In this document: in pieces, positions 1 through 8,167 of the stretch
Position numbering within the stretch: position 1 is the stretch's first letter
How the letters are laid out: each line of letters opens with the position of its first letter
NCBI GenBank assembly: GCA_964497955.1
Contig: CAZCFQ010000001.1
Span: 1 to 50,396, forward strand
Length of the DNA: 50,396 nt
From: PWPR01 sp964497955
GTDB lineage: Bacteria; Bacillota; UBA994; PWPR01
Reading direction: 5' to 3'
Made by a program: the position numbers and the translations under genes
Notes under the pieces: model-generated
The model's input: only the letters and a program-made list of their open reading frames with translations
Told to the model about the DNA's origin: nothing
Database searches by the model: none

Positions 1-522
1 CAAGCAAAAGAGTTAAGAGAGTTAGCAGTAAAAGATGCTTTAACTGGACTTTATAACTGGAGATATTACAATGACATGTTAAAAGAAAAGGTTAATATAT
101 GCCAGTTAGAGAAATGCAACTTAACTCTAATAATTATCGATATAGATCATTTTAAGAATGTAAATGATAAGTTTGGGCATGAAGCTGGAAATATGTGCTT
201 AATTGAAGTTGCTGATATAATTAGGAACACATTTGATGAAGAAATTATATGTCGAATTGGTGGAGAAGAATTTGCTGTTATGTCCCATGCATGTGACATA
301 AATGAAGTTGAAGAAAAGTCAAGAATGCTTGTAAAGAAGATTTATAATAGACCAGTTTTAGTTAATGATAAAGAAATCAACATAACAATTAGTTTAGGCC
401 AAATTAGTTATATCAATAATGCCCCTAACTCTGCAGATGAAGTTTTTAAACAAGCAGATAGTGCTTTATATAAAGCTAAAGAAAATGGTAGGAATCAAGC
501 AGTAATTGAAATAAAAGACTAA
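1..522 (+). CDS. GGDEF-domain diguanylate cyclase, 5'-truncated by window edge
   Basis: The frame is open from base 1, so the N-terminus lies outside the window; the visible 173 residues are essentially one GGDEF domain. It begins with DALTGLYNWRYY and carries DIDHFKNVNDKFGH (metal and substrate region) and the active-site RIGGEEF (fragment residues 85-91), so catalysis of 2 GTP to c-di-GMP is expected. The RxxD inhibitory I-site normally found five residues before GGEEF is absent (FDEE there). The domain closely resembles the C-terminus of the TPR-GAF-GGDEF protein at 2946-4988, including the shared GLYNWRYY, so the missing part may also be TPR-GAF; that is inference. Starting at the internal ATG 76 would cut into the domain. 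Confidence 0.9.
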   Translation, partial: QAKELRELAVKDALTGLYNWRYYNDMLKEKVNICQLEKCNLTLIIIDIDHFKNVNDKFGHEAGNMCLIEVADIIRNTFDEEIICRIGGEEFAVMSHACDINEVEEKSRMLVKKIYNRPVLVNDKEINITISLGQISYINNAPNSADEVFKQADSALYKAKENGRNQAVIEIKD

Positions 523-582
523 GTTGCAAAAGAGCCTTTTAGATCTATACTAAAAATAGTATGTATCTAGGAGGCTAGTTTT

Positions 583-969
583 ATGTTAGAAAAAAACAAT
601 TATTTAAACCAACTAATCTTTGCTAAAAACAAAAAAGAAGATTATCTAAAAGAGTTAGACAAATTAATCAATAATAAAATAAACAATATTGAGTGTATTG
701 GTCGTGGAGCTACACTGTCACAAATGTACTACTTACAATATATGTTAGATCAATATGTTGATATACTGACTAGAATTAGAAAGGCAGGAGAAGCTTATAT
801 ACGAGAATCTAAGTTAATGAATAATAGTATTGATGTAAGCTTAGAAAAAGATGCTCAATATACAACTATAGCTTTATTGGGTAAAGGAGCATTTGGGCAC
901 AATGCTGAAATAGATAAATTAGGAATAAACATTGAAGATTATGTAATGTATGAAAAACCAAGAAGATAA
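583..969 (+). CDS. hypothetical protein, 128 aa
   Basis: I do not recognise a family. It is a soluble, charged, mostly helical protein with no signal peptide or membrane segment. The N-terminal half is Lys/Asn/Glu-rich (KKEDYLKELDKLINNK) and suits a short coiled coil. A GRGATLSQMYYLQYMLDQY stretch around residues 47-65 and GKGAFGHNAEID near residue 101 are the most distinctive parts. A good ribosome site (GGAGG, 570-574) sits 8 nt before the ATG. It stands alone between the GGDEF gene and the FMN-binding lipoprotein; the 60-nt gap to the GGDEF gene holds a weak ATACTA-AAAA-TAGTAT hairpin but no clear terminator, so co-transcription with the cyclase gene is possible. Confidence 0.65.
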   Translation: MLEKNNYLNQLIFAKNKKEDYLKELDKLINNKINNIECIGRGATLSQMYYLQYMLDQYVDILTRIRKAGEAYIRESKLMNNSIDVSLEKDAQYTTIALLGKGAFGHNAEIDKLGINIEDYVMYEKPRR

Positions 970-1045
970 CGAATTTACAATTAGTTCAATTATATGCATA
1001 TAGGTGAATATTTGAGGTATATTCATGATAACAATTTAAATAATG

Positions 1046-1074
1046 TGTACAATTACCATATTTTCTGCTAAAAT
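1046..1074 (+). promoter_or_regulatory. sigma-A-type promoter for the FMN-binding lipoprotein
   Basis: TGTACA (1046-1051), 17-nt spacer, TAAAAT (1069-1074), with an extended -10 TGC just before it. Transcription would start near 1081, so the mRNA would begin at the hairpin at 1086-1120. Confidence 0.55.
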
Positions 1075-1085
1075 TATTAAATAGA

Positions 1086-1120
1086 TTATCGCACAAGGTT
1101 TGTTAAAAATTGTGCAATAA
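1086..1120 (+). promoter_or_regulatory. 5'-UTR hairpin flanked by 13-bp direct repeats
   Basis: TTAT-C-GCACAA (1086-1096) pairs with TTGTGC-A-ATAA (1110-1120) around a 13-nt loop, with one C/A mismatch. The direct repeat AATTATTAAATAG occurs on both sides (1072-1084 and 1119-1131), the second copy running into the ribosome site GGAGGAGG. No U-tract follows, so this is not an intrinsic terminator. A 5'-end mRNA stabiliser or a protein-binding site is possible. Confidence 0.4.
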
Positions 1121-1144
1121 TTATTAAATAGGAGGAGGCAAAAA

Positions 1145-1909
1145 ATGAAAAAATATTTAGGAATTTTTGCTATTGTTATGTTAGTAGCTGCTTTATTTGC
1201 AGGTTGTACTGATACTGCTACAGATGATCCAGGAACTGGCACTGAAGACCCAGGAACAGATGAACCTACAGGGTTCGTAGATGGAACTTGGGAAGGGCAT
1301 ACAGTAACTGATACAAATGCTGATCATGCTTCAGTAGGTGTTGCTATTTTAACAGTTGCAGAAGGCGAAATTACAGAAGTAGAGTATTTTGAGCATCAAG
1401 TAGGCGCTGCAAGTGCTAAAGATGAAAATTATCCTTATGAAGATTATTTCAATGCTATTGATGCAATGAGTTCTCAGTTAGTTGAAACTCAAGACATCGA
1501 GAGTGTGGACGCATATGCAGGAGCAACAGGAACTTCTGATAGTTTCAAAGAGGCTGTTTCAAATGCTCTAGCAAATTCTGAAAAAGAAAGTGGTTTCTAT
1601 ACTGGAACTTACTATGCTAAGACTGAATTAGATGAGCGTGGCTACTATTCAGTTGCTTATGTTACTTTTGAAAATGATGAAGTAACACATGTAATGTATG
1701 AAGAGAGAAATCTTGAAGAAGACCATACACCTAAGAATGCAGAAAATTATTCTTATGAAGACTATTTTAATGCTGTTGAAACATTAACAAGTCAAGTAAT
1801 GGAAACTCAAGATGCAGCTAGTTTAGATGTATATGCAGGAGCAACAGGAACTTCTGATAAGTTTATTAGCTTAATGGAAGACATATTTGCTCAAGCAACA
1901 GTTGAATAA
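1145..1909 (+). CDS. lipoprotein with two tandem FMN-binding domains (PplA-like)
   Basis: 254 aa. The signal peptide ends in the lipobox LFAGC, giving lipid-anchored Cys21, followed by an acidic Gly/Thr/Pro linker (22-43). Two homologous ~100-residue repeats follow (about 45-145 and 150-252), each with a YxYEDYFNA segment and a closing AGATGTS motif. These match FMN_bind domains, in which ApbE-type transferases attach FMN covalently to the Thr of (S)GAT-xx-S/T; the predicted sites are Thr128 and Thr234, with the usual Ser two residues before the Ala replaced by Ala. The layout matches Listeria PplA, a two-domain flavinylated lipoprotein in extracellular electron transfer. An extracytoplasmic redox role is therefore likely but inferred: no ApbE, Ndh2 or quinone genes are visible here. 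It has its own promoter and terminator, so it is monocistronic. Confidence 0.82.
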   Translation: MKKYLGIFAIVMLVAALFAGCTDTATDDPGTGTEDPGTDEPTGFVDGTWEGHTVTDTNADHASVGVAILTVAEGEITEVEYFEHQVGAASAKDENYPYEDYFNAIDAMSSQLVETQDIESVDAYAGATGTSDSFKEAVSNALANSEKESGFYTGTYYAKTELDERGYYSVAYVTFENDEVTHVMYEERNLEEDHTPKNAENYSYEDYFNAVETLTSQVMETQDAASLDVYAGATGTSDKFISLMEDIFAQATVE

Positions 1910-2216
1910 TAATATTAATAAAAAGCTGCTGGATTTTCCAGCAGCTTTTTCTTTTTATGTGACTAACTTTAATTTCACAGATATTTTTTTGAGAATTATA
2001 TTAGATTAAAATCCAGTAAATTTAATTATTGATCATATGATCTATTAAGGAATATTAAGTTGATTATGATTAGATATCTAACCATGAGTTAGTAAAATAG
2101 TTTAGTTATCTTTAAATATTCTGAATATTTACAACCCTTTTACAACCTCTCAGATCACTTTATAAGTTGAGTGTATATGTTAGATTGAAGATGAACAGAA
2201 TAAGGAGGGCTAAATT
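1910..2216. other. intergenic region: terminator, then promoter region with TTTACAACC repeats
   Basis: Besides the terminator at 1921-1952 this 307-nt AT-rich stretch holds no gene I can support. Near its end TTTACAACC occurs twice with an 11-bp period (2128-2136, 2139-2147). The second copy doubles as a -35 element (TTTACA, 2139-2144), 16 nt before a weak -10 TATAAG (2161-2166). Confidence 0.4.
1921..1952 (+). terminator. intrinsic terminator after the FMN-binding lipoprotein
   Basis: A 13-bp stem (AAAAGCTGCTGGA, 1921-1933, pairing with 1937-1949) with a 3-nt loop is followed by a U-rich tract. Confidence 0.9.
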
Positions 2217-2633
2217 ATGAAGAAATTATTAAGTAGTACATTATTACTGGTGTTTGTTGTGGCATTTACAGGGTGTACTGGTGCGGTTGAAGATTCTACA
2301 TTACAACCTATATCAATAGATGAAGCACCACAAGCAGTAGTGAACCAAATGGAGTCAACTGAACTAGAAAGAGGACGTATGATAATCCATCCAAACGATT
2401 ATGATGTGGACTCAACTTATGCAGTGATTATTGACGAAGAAGCTATCAGTGTAGAAGAACATAAAGTTGAAAATGGTATATTAAGAGTCGCTATTGACAG
2501 CACACAAGGTAACGAAAACGTTACTGATATGGAAGGATATAAAGTGCTTGTCTTAGAGACTGATTTAAACGTAAGTGTTGCAACCATACGAGACTCTGAT
2601 GATGTAGGATATCCAGGTTTGTTGATCCAATAA
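2217..2633 (+). CDS. small lipoprotein of unknown function
   Basis: 138 aa. The N-terminus MKKLLSSTLLLVFVVAFTGC is a type II signal peptide with lipobox FTGC (Cys20). The mature ~118 residues are acidic, with alternating hydrophobic/polar segments suggesting a small beta-rich extracytoplasmic domain (AVIIDEEAISVEEHKVENG, then DMEGYKVLVLETD). I recognise no family or catalytic motif. A strong ribosome site (AAGGAGGG, 2202-2209) fixes the start. It is bounded by terminators at 1921 and 2647, so it is probably transcribed alone; the 11-bp-spaced TTTACAACC repeats upstream are candidate regulator sites. Confidence 0.75.
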   Translation: MKKLLSSTLLLVFVVAFTGCTGAVEDSTLQPISIDEAPQAVVNQMESTELERGRMIIHPNDYDVDSTYAVIIDEEAISVEEHKVENGILRVAIDSTQGNENVTDMEGYKVLVLETDLNVSVATIRDSDDVGYPGLLIQ

Positions 2634-2945
2634 GATAGTTATATAGACGTCCCAAAATGGGCATTAAATCTCATTTTGGGACGTAATTATTTAAAATAAA
2701 TGGATAAGTACTTGTTATAATATCAATGATAAGTATTGTTTTTATAATATAAAGGGCGAAATAGTATCAAAGTATTATAATTTTTAACTTAAAATAAGCT
2801 GATATTAAAATGTACATTATAGAAATACTAGCTAAACAATTTGGGCAAAGATCTAAATGCATTATTATTTTAGCACCTAATTATTGAATATAAAAGAGGA
2901 TTTTTCTACTTAAATGTTGAATAAATTAAATAATGAGGTGATAAA
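2634..2945. other. intergenic region with terminator and a near-repeat pair
   Basis: After the terminator at 2647-2684 the stretch is AT-rich and non-coding. It holds a near-duplicate element, GATAAGTACTTG-TTATAATAT (2703-2723) and GATAAGTATTG-TTTTTATAATAT (2728-2750), 25 bp apart start to start. Both copies end in a -10-like TATAAT, so tandem promoters are possible. Confidence 0.35.
2647..2684 (+). terminator. stem-loop terminator after the small lipoprotein
   Basis: ACGTCCCAAAATG (2647-2659) pairs exactly with CATTTTGGGACGT (2672-2684); G2660-T2671 and G2661-C2670 can extend the stem. The following AATTATTT is only moderately T-rich. Confidence 0.65.
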
Positions 2946-4988
2946 ATGGGCATTAATAAGGACATATTAAAAGCTATTGATAGTACGAACGACGAGTTGT
3001 ATGCTAAAAGAAATTACTCTAGTATTAGCACTAGTGAACTTATAGCAAAATCAATTGAAAATAATACTTTAGCACAATCTGTTGAGTATTATGATGGACT
3101 TGCTGAAGGCTTAAGAATATTAGGCATATTATATTGTTATGAAGGAGATGCTGAAAAAGCTTTACACGCAATTAGAAAAGCAGAGCAGTTATGTTTAAAT
3201 TTTTCTGTAGATCAAAGAATATTAGCAAAGATATATAATGCATATATGTATTTGTATACTGAAGTTCTAAAAGATTTTAATTTATCAGCTCAATACAGCA
3301 AAAAGGGATTGGAGTTAGCTAAAGAGCTAAATATGCCTCATTTAATTGCAAAAATAACAATAAATTATGGAGTTGTTTGCAATAATGCCGGCATGTATGA
3401 TGAAGCTTTGGATTCCTTACTTACATCTTTAAAATATGGTGAACTTGCAAACGATAAATATATTGTTATGTATAGTTATGAGAATCTTGGTGAAGTATAT
3501 TATCATTTGCAAGATTATGATAACTCAGAGAAATATTTTGAATTAGCACTTAAAGAAGAAGCATCTTTAGAAGATCAAATAATAAAAGCTGAAAGCAAAA
3601 AAGGATTAGGATTAATAAAGTATGAAAAAGGAGAAAGAAGAACGGCTTTAGAAATACTTGAAGAAGTTAGAGAATATGTTAAAGAGAATCAATTGAGACA
3701 ACTTGAAATAAATATATCGTTAGATTTATTCAACTTTTATCTTGAAAATGATATGTATGAAAAAATTCCAAGTATTGCAGCAAGGCTAGAAAGTATTATA
3801 AATGACTTTGAAAGCAACGTTTTCTACTCCAATTATTACAATTACATGCGTAAGTATTATAAAGAGTTAGGCAAGTATAAGAAGGCTTATGAAAGTCTAG
3901 AAAAACATAATTGTTATTTAAAAGCTGTACATAATAATCGTGAATTGCAAGAGATTACCAACGTGAAATCAGAAAGTATGCAAAAACAATTGGAGCAATT
4001 ACAATTGTTATCAGAAATAGGTAAAGACATAAATACTATGTCAAGTATTGAAAATATATTAGACGCCATTTATGATTATTTAGGTAGATTTTTTGAGGAT
4101 TATTCATTGTTACTAGGAATATTAGATGAAGATAAGATAAACTATGTATACAATAAAAATAGAGGAGAAAGGATGAACCCATACAGTAGAAAGCTTGAAA
4201 ACAATAACTCTCTAGCTACATGGTCAATAAAAAATGAAAAGATGGTAGTTATAAATGATTTAGAGAATGAGTTTTCTATGTATGTAGAAAAATTAGTAGT
4301 TTATTTTGATCCAGATGTGCCTCAATCTGTTATAGTAATTCCTTTAAAGGTAAAGGATCAGATTATTGGGATAATAAATTTTCAAACAATGAAAAAGGAT
4401 ATGTTAACAATTGAAAGAGTAGAAATGTTTAGAATAATATCATCATATGCAGCAATAGCAGTTAAGAATTCACTTCATTCAAAAGAATTAGAAAGGCTGT
4501 CAAACAAAGATCAATTGACAGGTTTATATAATTGGAGATATTATGATAGCAAAATGGAAGAGTTTTTATCAAAAGATTTAAAAACTTTCTCATTGTTTAT
4601 TCTTGATATCGATCATTTCAAAGATATTAATGACAAATTCGGTCATTCTATAGGCAATTTGTGCTTAAAGAAACTAGCAAAAATTACGGAAAGAGTACTA
4701 AGTGATAGCGAGTTTGTTGCCCGAATAGGGGGAGAGGAATTCGCAGTAATTTATATTAACAAAAGTAGACAAGAAATTGTTAATATAGCTTCAAGCTTTG
4801 TTAAAATTATAGAGAAAGAAATGACTAAAGTTGAAGACTATGAGGTCAATATGACTGTGAGTTTAGGAGTAGCCTTTTACAGTGATGTAATTAATTTAAT
4901 ACCTGACAAAATTTTTAAAGTCGTAGATAAAGCCTTATATATTGCAAAAGATAGTGGTAGATATAATGCTAAATATATTTTCAATTAA
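2946..4988 (+). CDS. TPR-GAF-GGDEF diguanylate cyclase
   Basis: 680 aa, cytoplasmic (no membrane segment). Residues ~40-340 form a helical tetratricopeptide-like array (for example YCYEGDAEKALHAIRKAEQL and NNAGMYDEALDSLLTSLKYG). A coiled-coil linker around 340-360 leads into a GAF-type sensor (~360-510) and a GGDEF domain (~515-680) with DQLTGLYNWRYY, DIDHFKDINDKFGH and RIGGEEF (593-599). The cyclase should be active, making c-di-GMP from 2 GTP; the RxxD feedback site is not present in front of GGEEF. The TPR array probably binds a protein or peptide partner and the GAF domain a ligand or a dimer partner, but neither can be named from sequence. Ribosome site GAGGTG 5 nt before the ATG. Its cyclase domain is a close relative of the truncated protein at 1-522. 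Confidence 0.93.
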   Translation: MGINKDILKAIDSTNDELYAKRNYSSISTSELIAKSIENNTLAQSVEYYDGLAEGLRILGILYCYEGDAEKALHAIRKAEQLCLNFSVDQRILAKIYNAYMYLYTEVLKDFNLSAQYSKKGLELAKELNMPHLIAKITINYGVVCNNAGMYDEALDSLLTSLKYGELANDKYIVMYSYENLGEVYYHLQDYDNSEKYFELALKEEASLEDQIIKAESKKGLGLIKYEKGERRTALEILEEVREYVKENQLRQLEINISLDLFNFYLENDMYEKIPSIAARLESIINDFESNVFYSNYYNYMRKYYKELGKYKKAYESLEKHNCYLKAVHNNRELQEITNVKSESMQKQLEQLQLLSEIGKDINTMSSIENILDAIYDYLGRFFEDYSLLLGILDEDKINYVYNKNRGERMNPYSRKLENNNSLATWSIKNEKMVVINDLENEFSMYVEKLVVYFDPDVPQSVIVIPLKVKDQIIGIINFQTMKKDMLTIERVEMFRIISSYAAIAVKNSLHSKELERLSNKDQLTGLYNWRYYDSKMEEFLSKDLKTFSLFILDIDHFKDINDKFGHSIGNLCLKKLAKITERVLSDSEFVARIGGEEFAVIYINKSRQEIVNIASSFVKIIEKEMTKVEDYEVNMTVSLGVAFYSDVINLIPDKIFKVVDKALYIAKDSGRYNAKYIFN

Positions 4989-5028
4989 AAAAATCCTCAA
5001 GCAATATTACTTTGCTTGGGGATTTTTT
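4988..5028. terminator. bidirectional terminator between GGDEF gene and speB
   Basis: A 17-bp stem (4988-5004 with 5012-5028, one G-U pair) around a 7-nt loop has an A-run on the left and a T-run on the right, so it can end both the + strand GGDEF transcript and the minus-strand spe operon. It overlaps the last codons of speB. Confidence 0.92.
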
Positions 5029-5866
5029 ATAAAGAAAGCAATAACTCTCTAAAAATTTTGCTAGCAACTGCTGTAGAAACTCCAGAAGAGTCATAGTGAG
5101 GTGATAATTCATTAATATCACAACCAACAATATTAACTTTGTCCATTTTATGCACACATGAAAGTAGGTTATTAAAACTAATTCCACCAGGTTCAGGAGT
5201 ACCGGTACCAGGAAAAACAGAAGGGTCTAATACATCTAAATCAATGGTCAAATAAACTGGGTAGTCCTTTAATGTTTTTAATACTTCATCAAGACTTGAT
5301 GTGTCAAACAGCTCTGTATATACTCTTCCTTTAGACCACTCAAACTCTTCTTTTGATCCAGATCTAATACCAAACTGATAGATGCTATTATCACCAACTA
5401 GATCAAAACATCTCTTCATTACTGTAGCATGAGACAGTTTTTCACCAAAAAAAGAATCTCTTAAGTCACTATGTGCATCAAAATGTAAAATTTTCAAGTT
5501 TGAATACTTGTCTGATATAGCTTTGACAGGACCATAAGTAACTAAATGTTCCCCACCTATCATTAAAGGTAATTTTTCATCTTTGATGATCCTAGAAGTA
5601 AAGTTAGAAATAATTTCTAACATTTTATTACTATTAGCAAAAGGAAATTCTAGATCTCCTGCATCGTGAACTTTTAACTGATTTAAATCTTTATCTAAAT
5701 AAGGACTATATGTCTCCAGTCCCCATGAATCACTTCTTATTGCACTACTAGCAAATCTAGTCCCGGGTCTGAATGATGTAGTTGAGTCATATGGTGCTCC
5801 AAAAACAATGACATTTGCATCATCATAATTAGAGTTACAGCCTAAAATAGGTCTAATACTATTCAT
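5027..5866 (-). CDS. speB: agmatinase (ureohydrolase family)
   Basis: 279 aa, typical ureohydrolase length. It hydrolyses agmatine to putrescine and urea. The binuclear Mn site is complete: H107 in GGEH, D130/H132/D134 in DAHSD, and D209/D211 in TIDLDVLDP. SHATVMKR and GTGTPEPGG are family hallmarks. It is the last gene of speD-speA-speE-speB; its ATG overlaps the end of speE by 8 bp, implying translational coupling. With SpeA upstream it completes the arginine-agmatine-putrescine route, so agmatinase fits better than arginase or guanidinobutyrase. The bidirectional terminator at its 3' end closes the operon. Confidence 0.93.
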   Translation of the reverse strand: MNSIRPILGCNSNYDDANVIVFGAPYDSTTSFRPGTRFASSAIRSDSWGLETYSPYLDKDLNQLKVHDAGDLEFPFANSNKMLEIISNFTSRIIKDEKLPLMIGGEHLVTYGPVKAISDKYSNLKILHFDAHSDLRDSFFGEKLSHATVMKRCFDLVGDNSIYQFGIRSGSKEEFEWSKGRVYTELFDTSSLDEVLKTLKDYPVYLTIDLDVLDPSVFPGTGTPEPGGISFNNLLSCVHKMDKVNIVGCDINELSPHYDSSGVSTAVASKIFRELLLSL

Positions 5867-6710
5867 TTAGAAGTAACTCCTTAACATAGTTTGGAAGTGC
5901 AAAAGATCCTTTATGTAATTCTAAGTTGTAATACTTTGTAGTAATCTTTTTCTCATTCCATTTTAAATCAATATCATCTATAGGATGATATTTTTTTGAG
6001 GCAAAGCCAAACAACCAATACCCCGAAGGATAGGTAGGGATATGAGCTTGATAAACCATTGCAATTGGGAATGATTCTTTTATTCTTTTATGAGCACGTT
6101 GCATAGCTTTAGTCGTGTGAGCATAAAAAGGACTTTCATGTTGGTTAACCATTATGCCATCATTTTTAAGAGCATTAAAGCAATTACCATAAAACTCTTT
6201 TGTAAACAGGCCTTCTCCTGGTCCAATTGGGTCAGTCGAATCAACGATTATAAGATCGTAAGCATTCTCTTTAGATCTAACGAATTTAAGTCCATCTTGA
6301 ATAAAAATAGAAACTCTTGGATCATTAAACTTGCAAGCAGTCTGAGGGAGAAACTTCTTAGAAGCCTCTATCACTACTTTATCAATTTCAACTAAATCTA
6401 TTCTTTCAATATTTTTGTAATGACTTAGTTCTCTAATAACTCCGCCATCACCAGCACCTATTACCAATATTTCTTTTGGATTTGGATGAACTGCCATAGG
6501 TGTATGTACTATAGTTTCATGATAAATGAACTCATCCTTTTCAGTTAACATCATTAATCCATCAATAGTTAAGAATCTTCCAAATTCATCAGAATCAAAA
6601 ATATCGATTTGTTGAAAATCACTTTTTTGAGAATATAAATGCTCTTTTACTTTAATTGATAATCTAACATTTTTAGTGTGTTCTTCTGTGTACCACAATT
6701 GTAGTCCCAT
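5859..6710 (-). CDS. speE: spermidine synthase (aminopropyltransferase)
   Basis: 283 aa, standard length. It transfers the aminopropyl group of decarboxylated S-adenosylmethionine to putrescine, giving spermidine and methylthioadenosine. An N-terminal beta domain precedes a Rossmann methyltransferase-like fold with VIGAGDGGVIREL (cosubstrate loop, 83-95), acidic E108 at the end of beta-2 and the catalytic loop VDSTDPIGPGEGLF (156-169, with D157 and D160). YHE (63-65) is also conserved. The ATG shares one base with the speA stop codon (TAATG), so the genes are directly coupled. Specificity for putrescine rather than cadaverine or agmatine is inferred from SpeA and SpeB in the operon. Confidence 0.94.
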   Translation of the reverse strand: MGLQLWYTEEHTKNVRLSIKVKEHLYSQKSDFQQIDIFDSDEFGRFLTIDGLMMLTEKDEFIYHETIVHTPMAVHPNPKEILVIGAGDGGVIRELSHYKNIERIDLVEIDKVVIEASKKFLPQTACKFNDPRVSIFIQDGLKFVRSKENAYDLIIVDSTDPIGPGEGLFTKEFYGNCFNALKNDGIMVNQHESPFYAHTTKAMQRAHKRIKESFPIAMVYQAHIPTYPSGYWLFGFASKKYHPIDDIDLKWNEKKITTKYYNLELHKGSFALPNYVKELLLNE

Positions 6711-8167
6711 TATAACTTCTCCTTAATAATATTAATAAAATCTACTTTCATATCTTTAGTTCCAGTTAGTAAAGCTCCACTTTTTTTCTCATATAGTATA
6801 GTTTTTACAATCTCATTTGTGATTAATTCACCTGGAGCAATTAATGGAATGCCAGGTGGATAGCACATCACATATTCACCTGAAATTTTGGCGGCACTAT
6901 CTTCCAATTTTACTTCAGTTTTGTTAGAGTAAAATGCTTCTTGAGGGCTCAAAATTACTTTGGGGTGGATATAGTTTGTAAAGTAAGGCATAGATATTTC
7001 ATTCTTTCCATATCTTCTCTTTATATCAGCTAATGCCCCAACTAATCTTTCAATGTCTAAAGCCCTATCACCAACTGAAATATATGCCATTATATTACCA
7101 ATGTCACCAAACTCAATTTGAATATCATACTCATCTCTCAATAGATTATATAGATAATGACCAGTCAAACCTATACCAAGAGTGTTAATCACTAATTTTG
7201 TTTGATCAAAGTCAAAGATTGAGTTTTGATTAATTATTTCTTTTCCGTAAGCATAATAGCCTTGAATCTTATTTATTTCATCCCTTGCATAGTTAACTAA
7301 GTTTATAACTTTTGCAAATATTTGAGCTCCATTAAGAGCAAGGTTTTTTCTTGAAATATCTAAACTAGATAACAAAAGGTAAGAACTACTGGTAGTTTGT
7401 GTTAAATTAATTACTTGTCTAGCATAATCAACATCTGTATCTTCCCCTAAAAGTAAAACAGAACTTTGAGTTAAAGACCCCCCTGACTTGTGCATACTAA
7501 TTGCACTAAAGTCAGCTCCAGCAGTTATACCAGCTAGTGGAAGGCTTTCATTAAAATATAATTGAGTTCCATGTGCTTCATCAACCAAAACTTTCATATT
7601 GTTTTCATGAGCTAACTTAACAATCTCTGATATATTTGAACAAATCCCATAATATGTAGGGTTGTTTATCAATACAGCTTTTGCATCTCTATTATTAATT
7701 ATTGTATCTTTAATATCATTTAGTTCCATCCCTAAAGAAATCCCAAGTTTTTTATCAAATTGAGGATTAACATAAACTGGTTTAGCGCCATTCAATATTA
7801 AAGCATTTATTACGCTTCTATGTATATTCCTTGGCAAGATTATTTTATCGCCCTTTTTAAGGTTAATCCAGATCATATTTTGGACTGAAGAAGTAGTTCC
7901 GTTTACCATTAAAAAGGCATAATGAGAACCAAATGCGTCAGCCATTAATATCTCTGCTTCTTTTATAACTGATGTAGGATGACAGAGATTATCCAATGGC
8001 TTCATAGAGTTGACGTCTACTTCTAAACAATCATTACCTAAAAATTTAACTAACTCTTGGTTACCTTTTCCTCTCTTATGCCCGGGTACATCGAAAGGAA
8101 CAATTTTATTCTCCTTCATTTGTTTAAGAGCTTCATAGATTGGAGCTTTATTCTGATTTAGCTCCAT
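6710..8167 (-). CDS. speA: arginine decarboxylase, PLP-dependent fold-type I
   Basis: 485 aa, the length of the compact Bacillus-type (YaaO/SpeA) Orn/Lys/Arg decarboxylases rather than the ~650-aa enterobacterial biosynthetic SpeA. Landmarks: PFDVPGHKRG near the N-terminus, the PLP-binding DEAHG (196-200) and the Schiff-base lysine K227 in SAISMHKSGGSLTQSS. The product with arginine would be agmatine. Lysine decarboxylase is the main alternative within this family, but the agmatinase gene in the same operon makes arginine the likely substrate. Ribosome site AAAGGAGG lies 8 nt upstream of the ATG, within the tail of speD (20-bp overlap). Confidence 0.9.
   Translation of the reverse strand: MELNQNKAPIYEALKQMKENKIVPFDVPGHKRGKGNQELVKFLGNDCLEVDVNSMKPLDNLCHPTSVIKEAEILMADAFGSHYAFLMVNGTTSSVQNMIWINLKKGDKIILPRNIHRSVINALILNGAKPVYVNPQFDKKLGISLGMELNDIKDTIINNRDAKAVLINNPTYYGICSNISEIVKLAHENNMKVLVDEAHGTQLYFNESLPLAGITAGADFSAISMHKSGGSLTQSSVLLLGEDTDVDYARQVINLTQTTSSSYLLLSSLDISRKNLALNGAQIFAKVINLVNYARDEINKIQGYYAYGKEIINQNSIFDFDQTKLVINTLGIGLTGHYLYNLLRDEYDIQIEFGDIGNIMAYISVGDRALDIERLVGALADIKRRYGKNEISMPYFTNYIHPKVILSPQEAFYSNKTEVKLEDSAAKISGEYVMCYPPGIPLIAPGELITNEIVKTILYEKKSGALLTGTKDMKVDFINIIKEKL

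Noticed and set aside
1036..1242. Minus-strand ORF over the FMN-binding lipoprotein start
   Set aside because: It is antisense to the promoter, hairpin and signal peptide of a well-supported gene and lacks a ribosome site.
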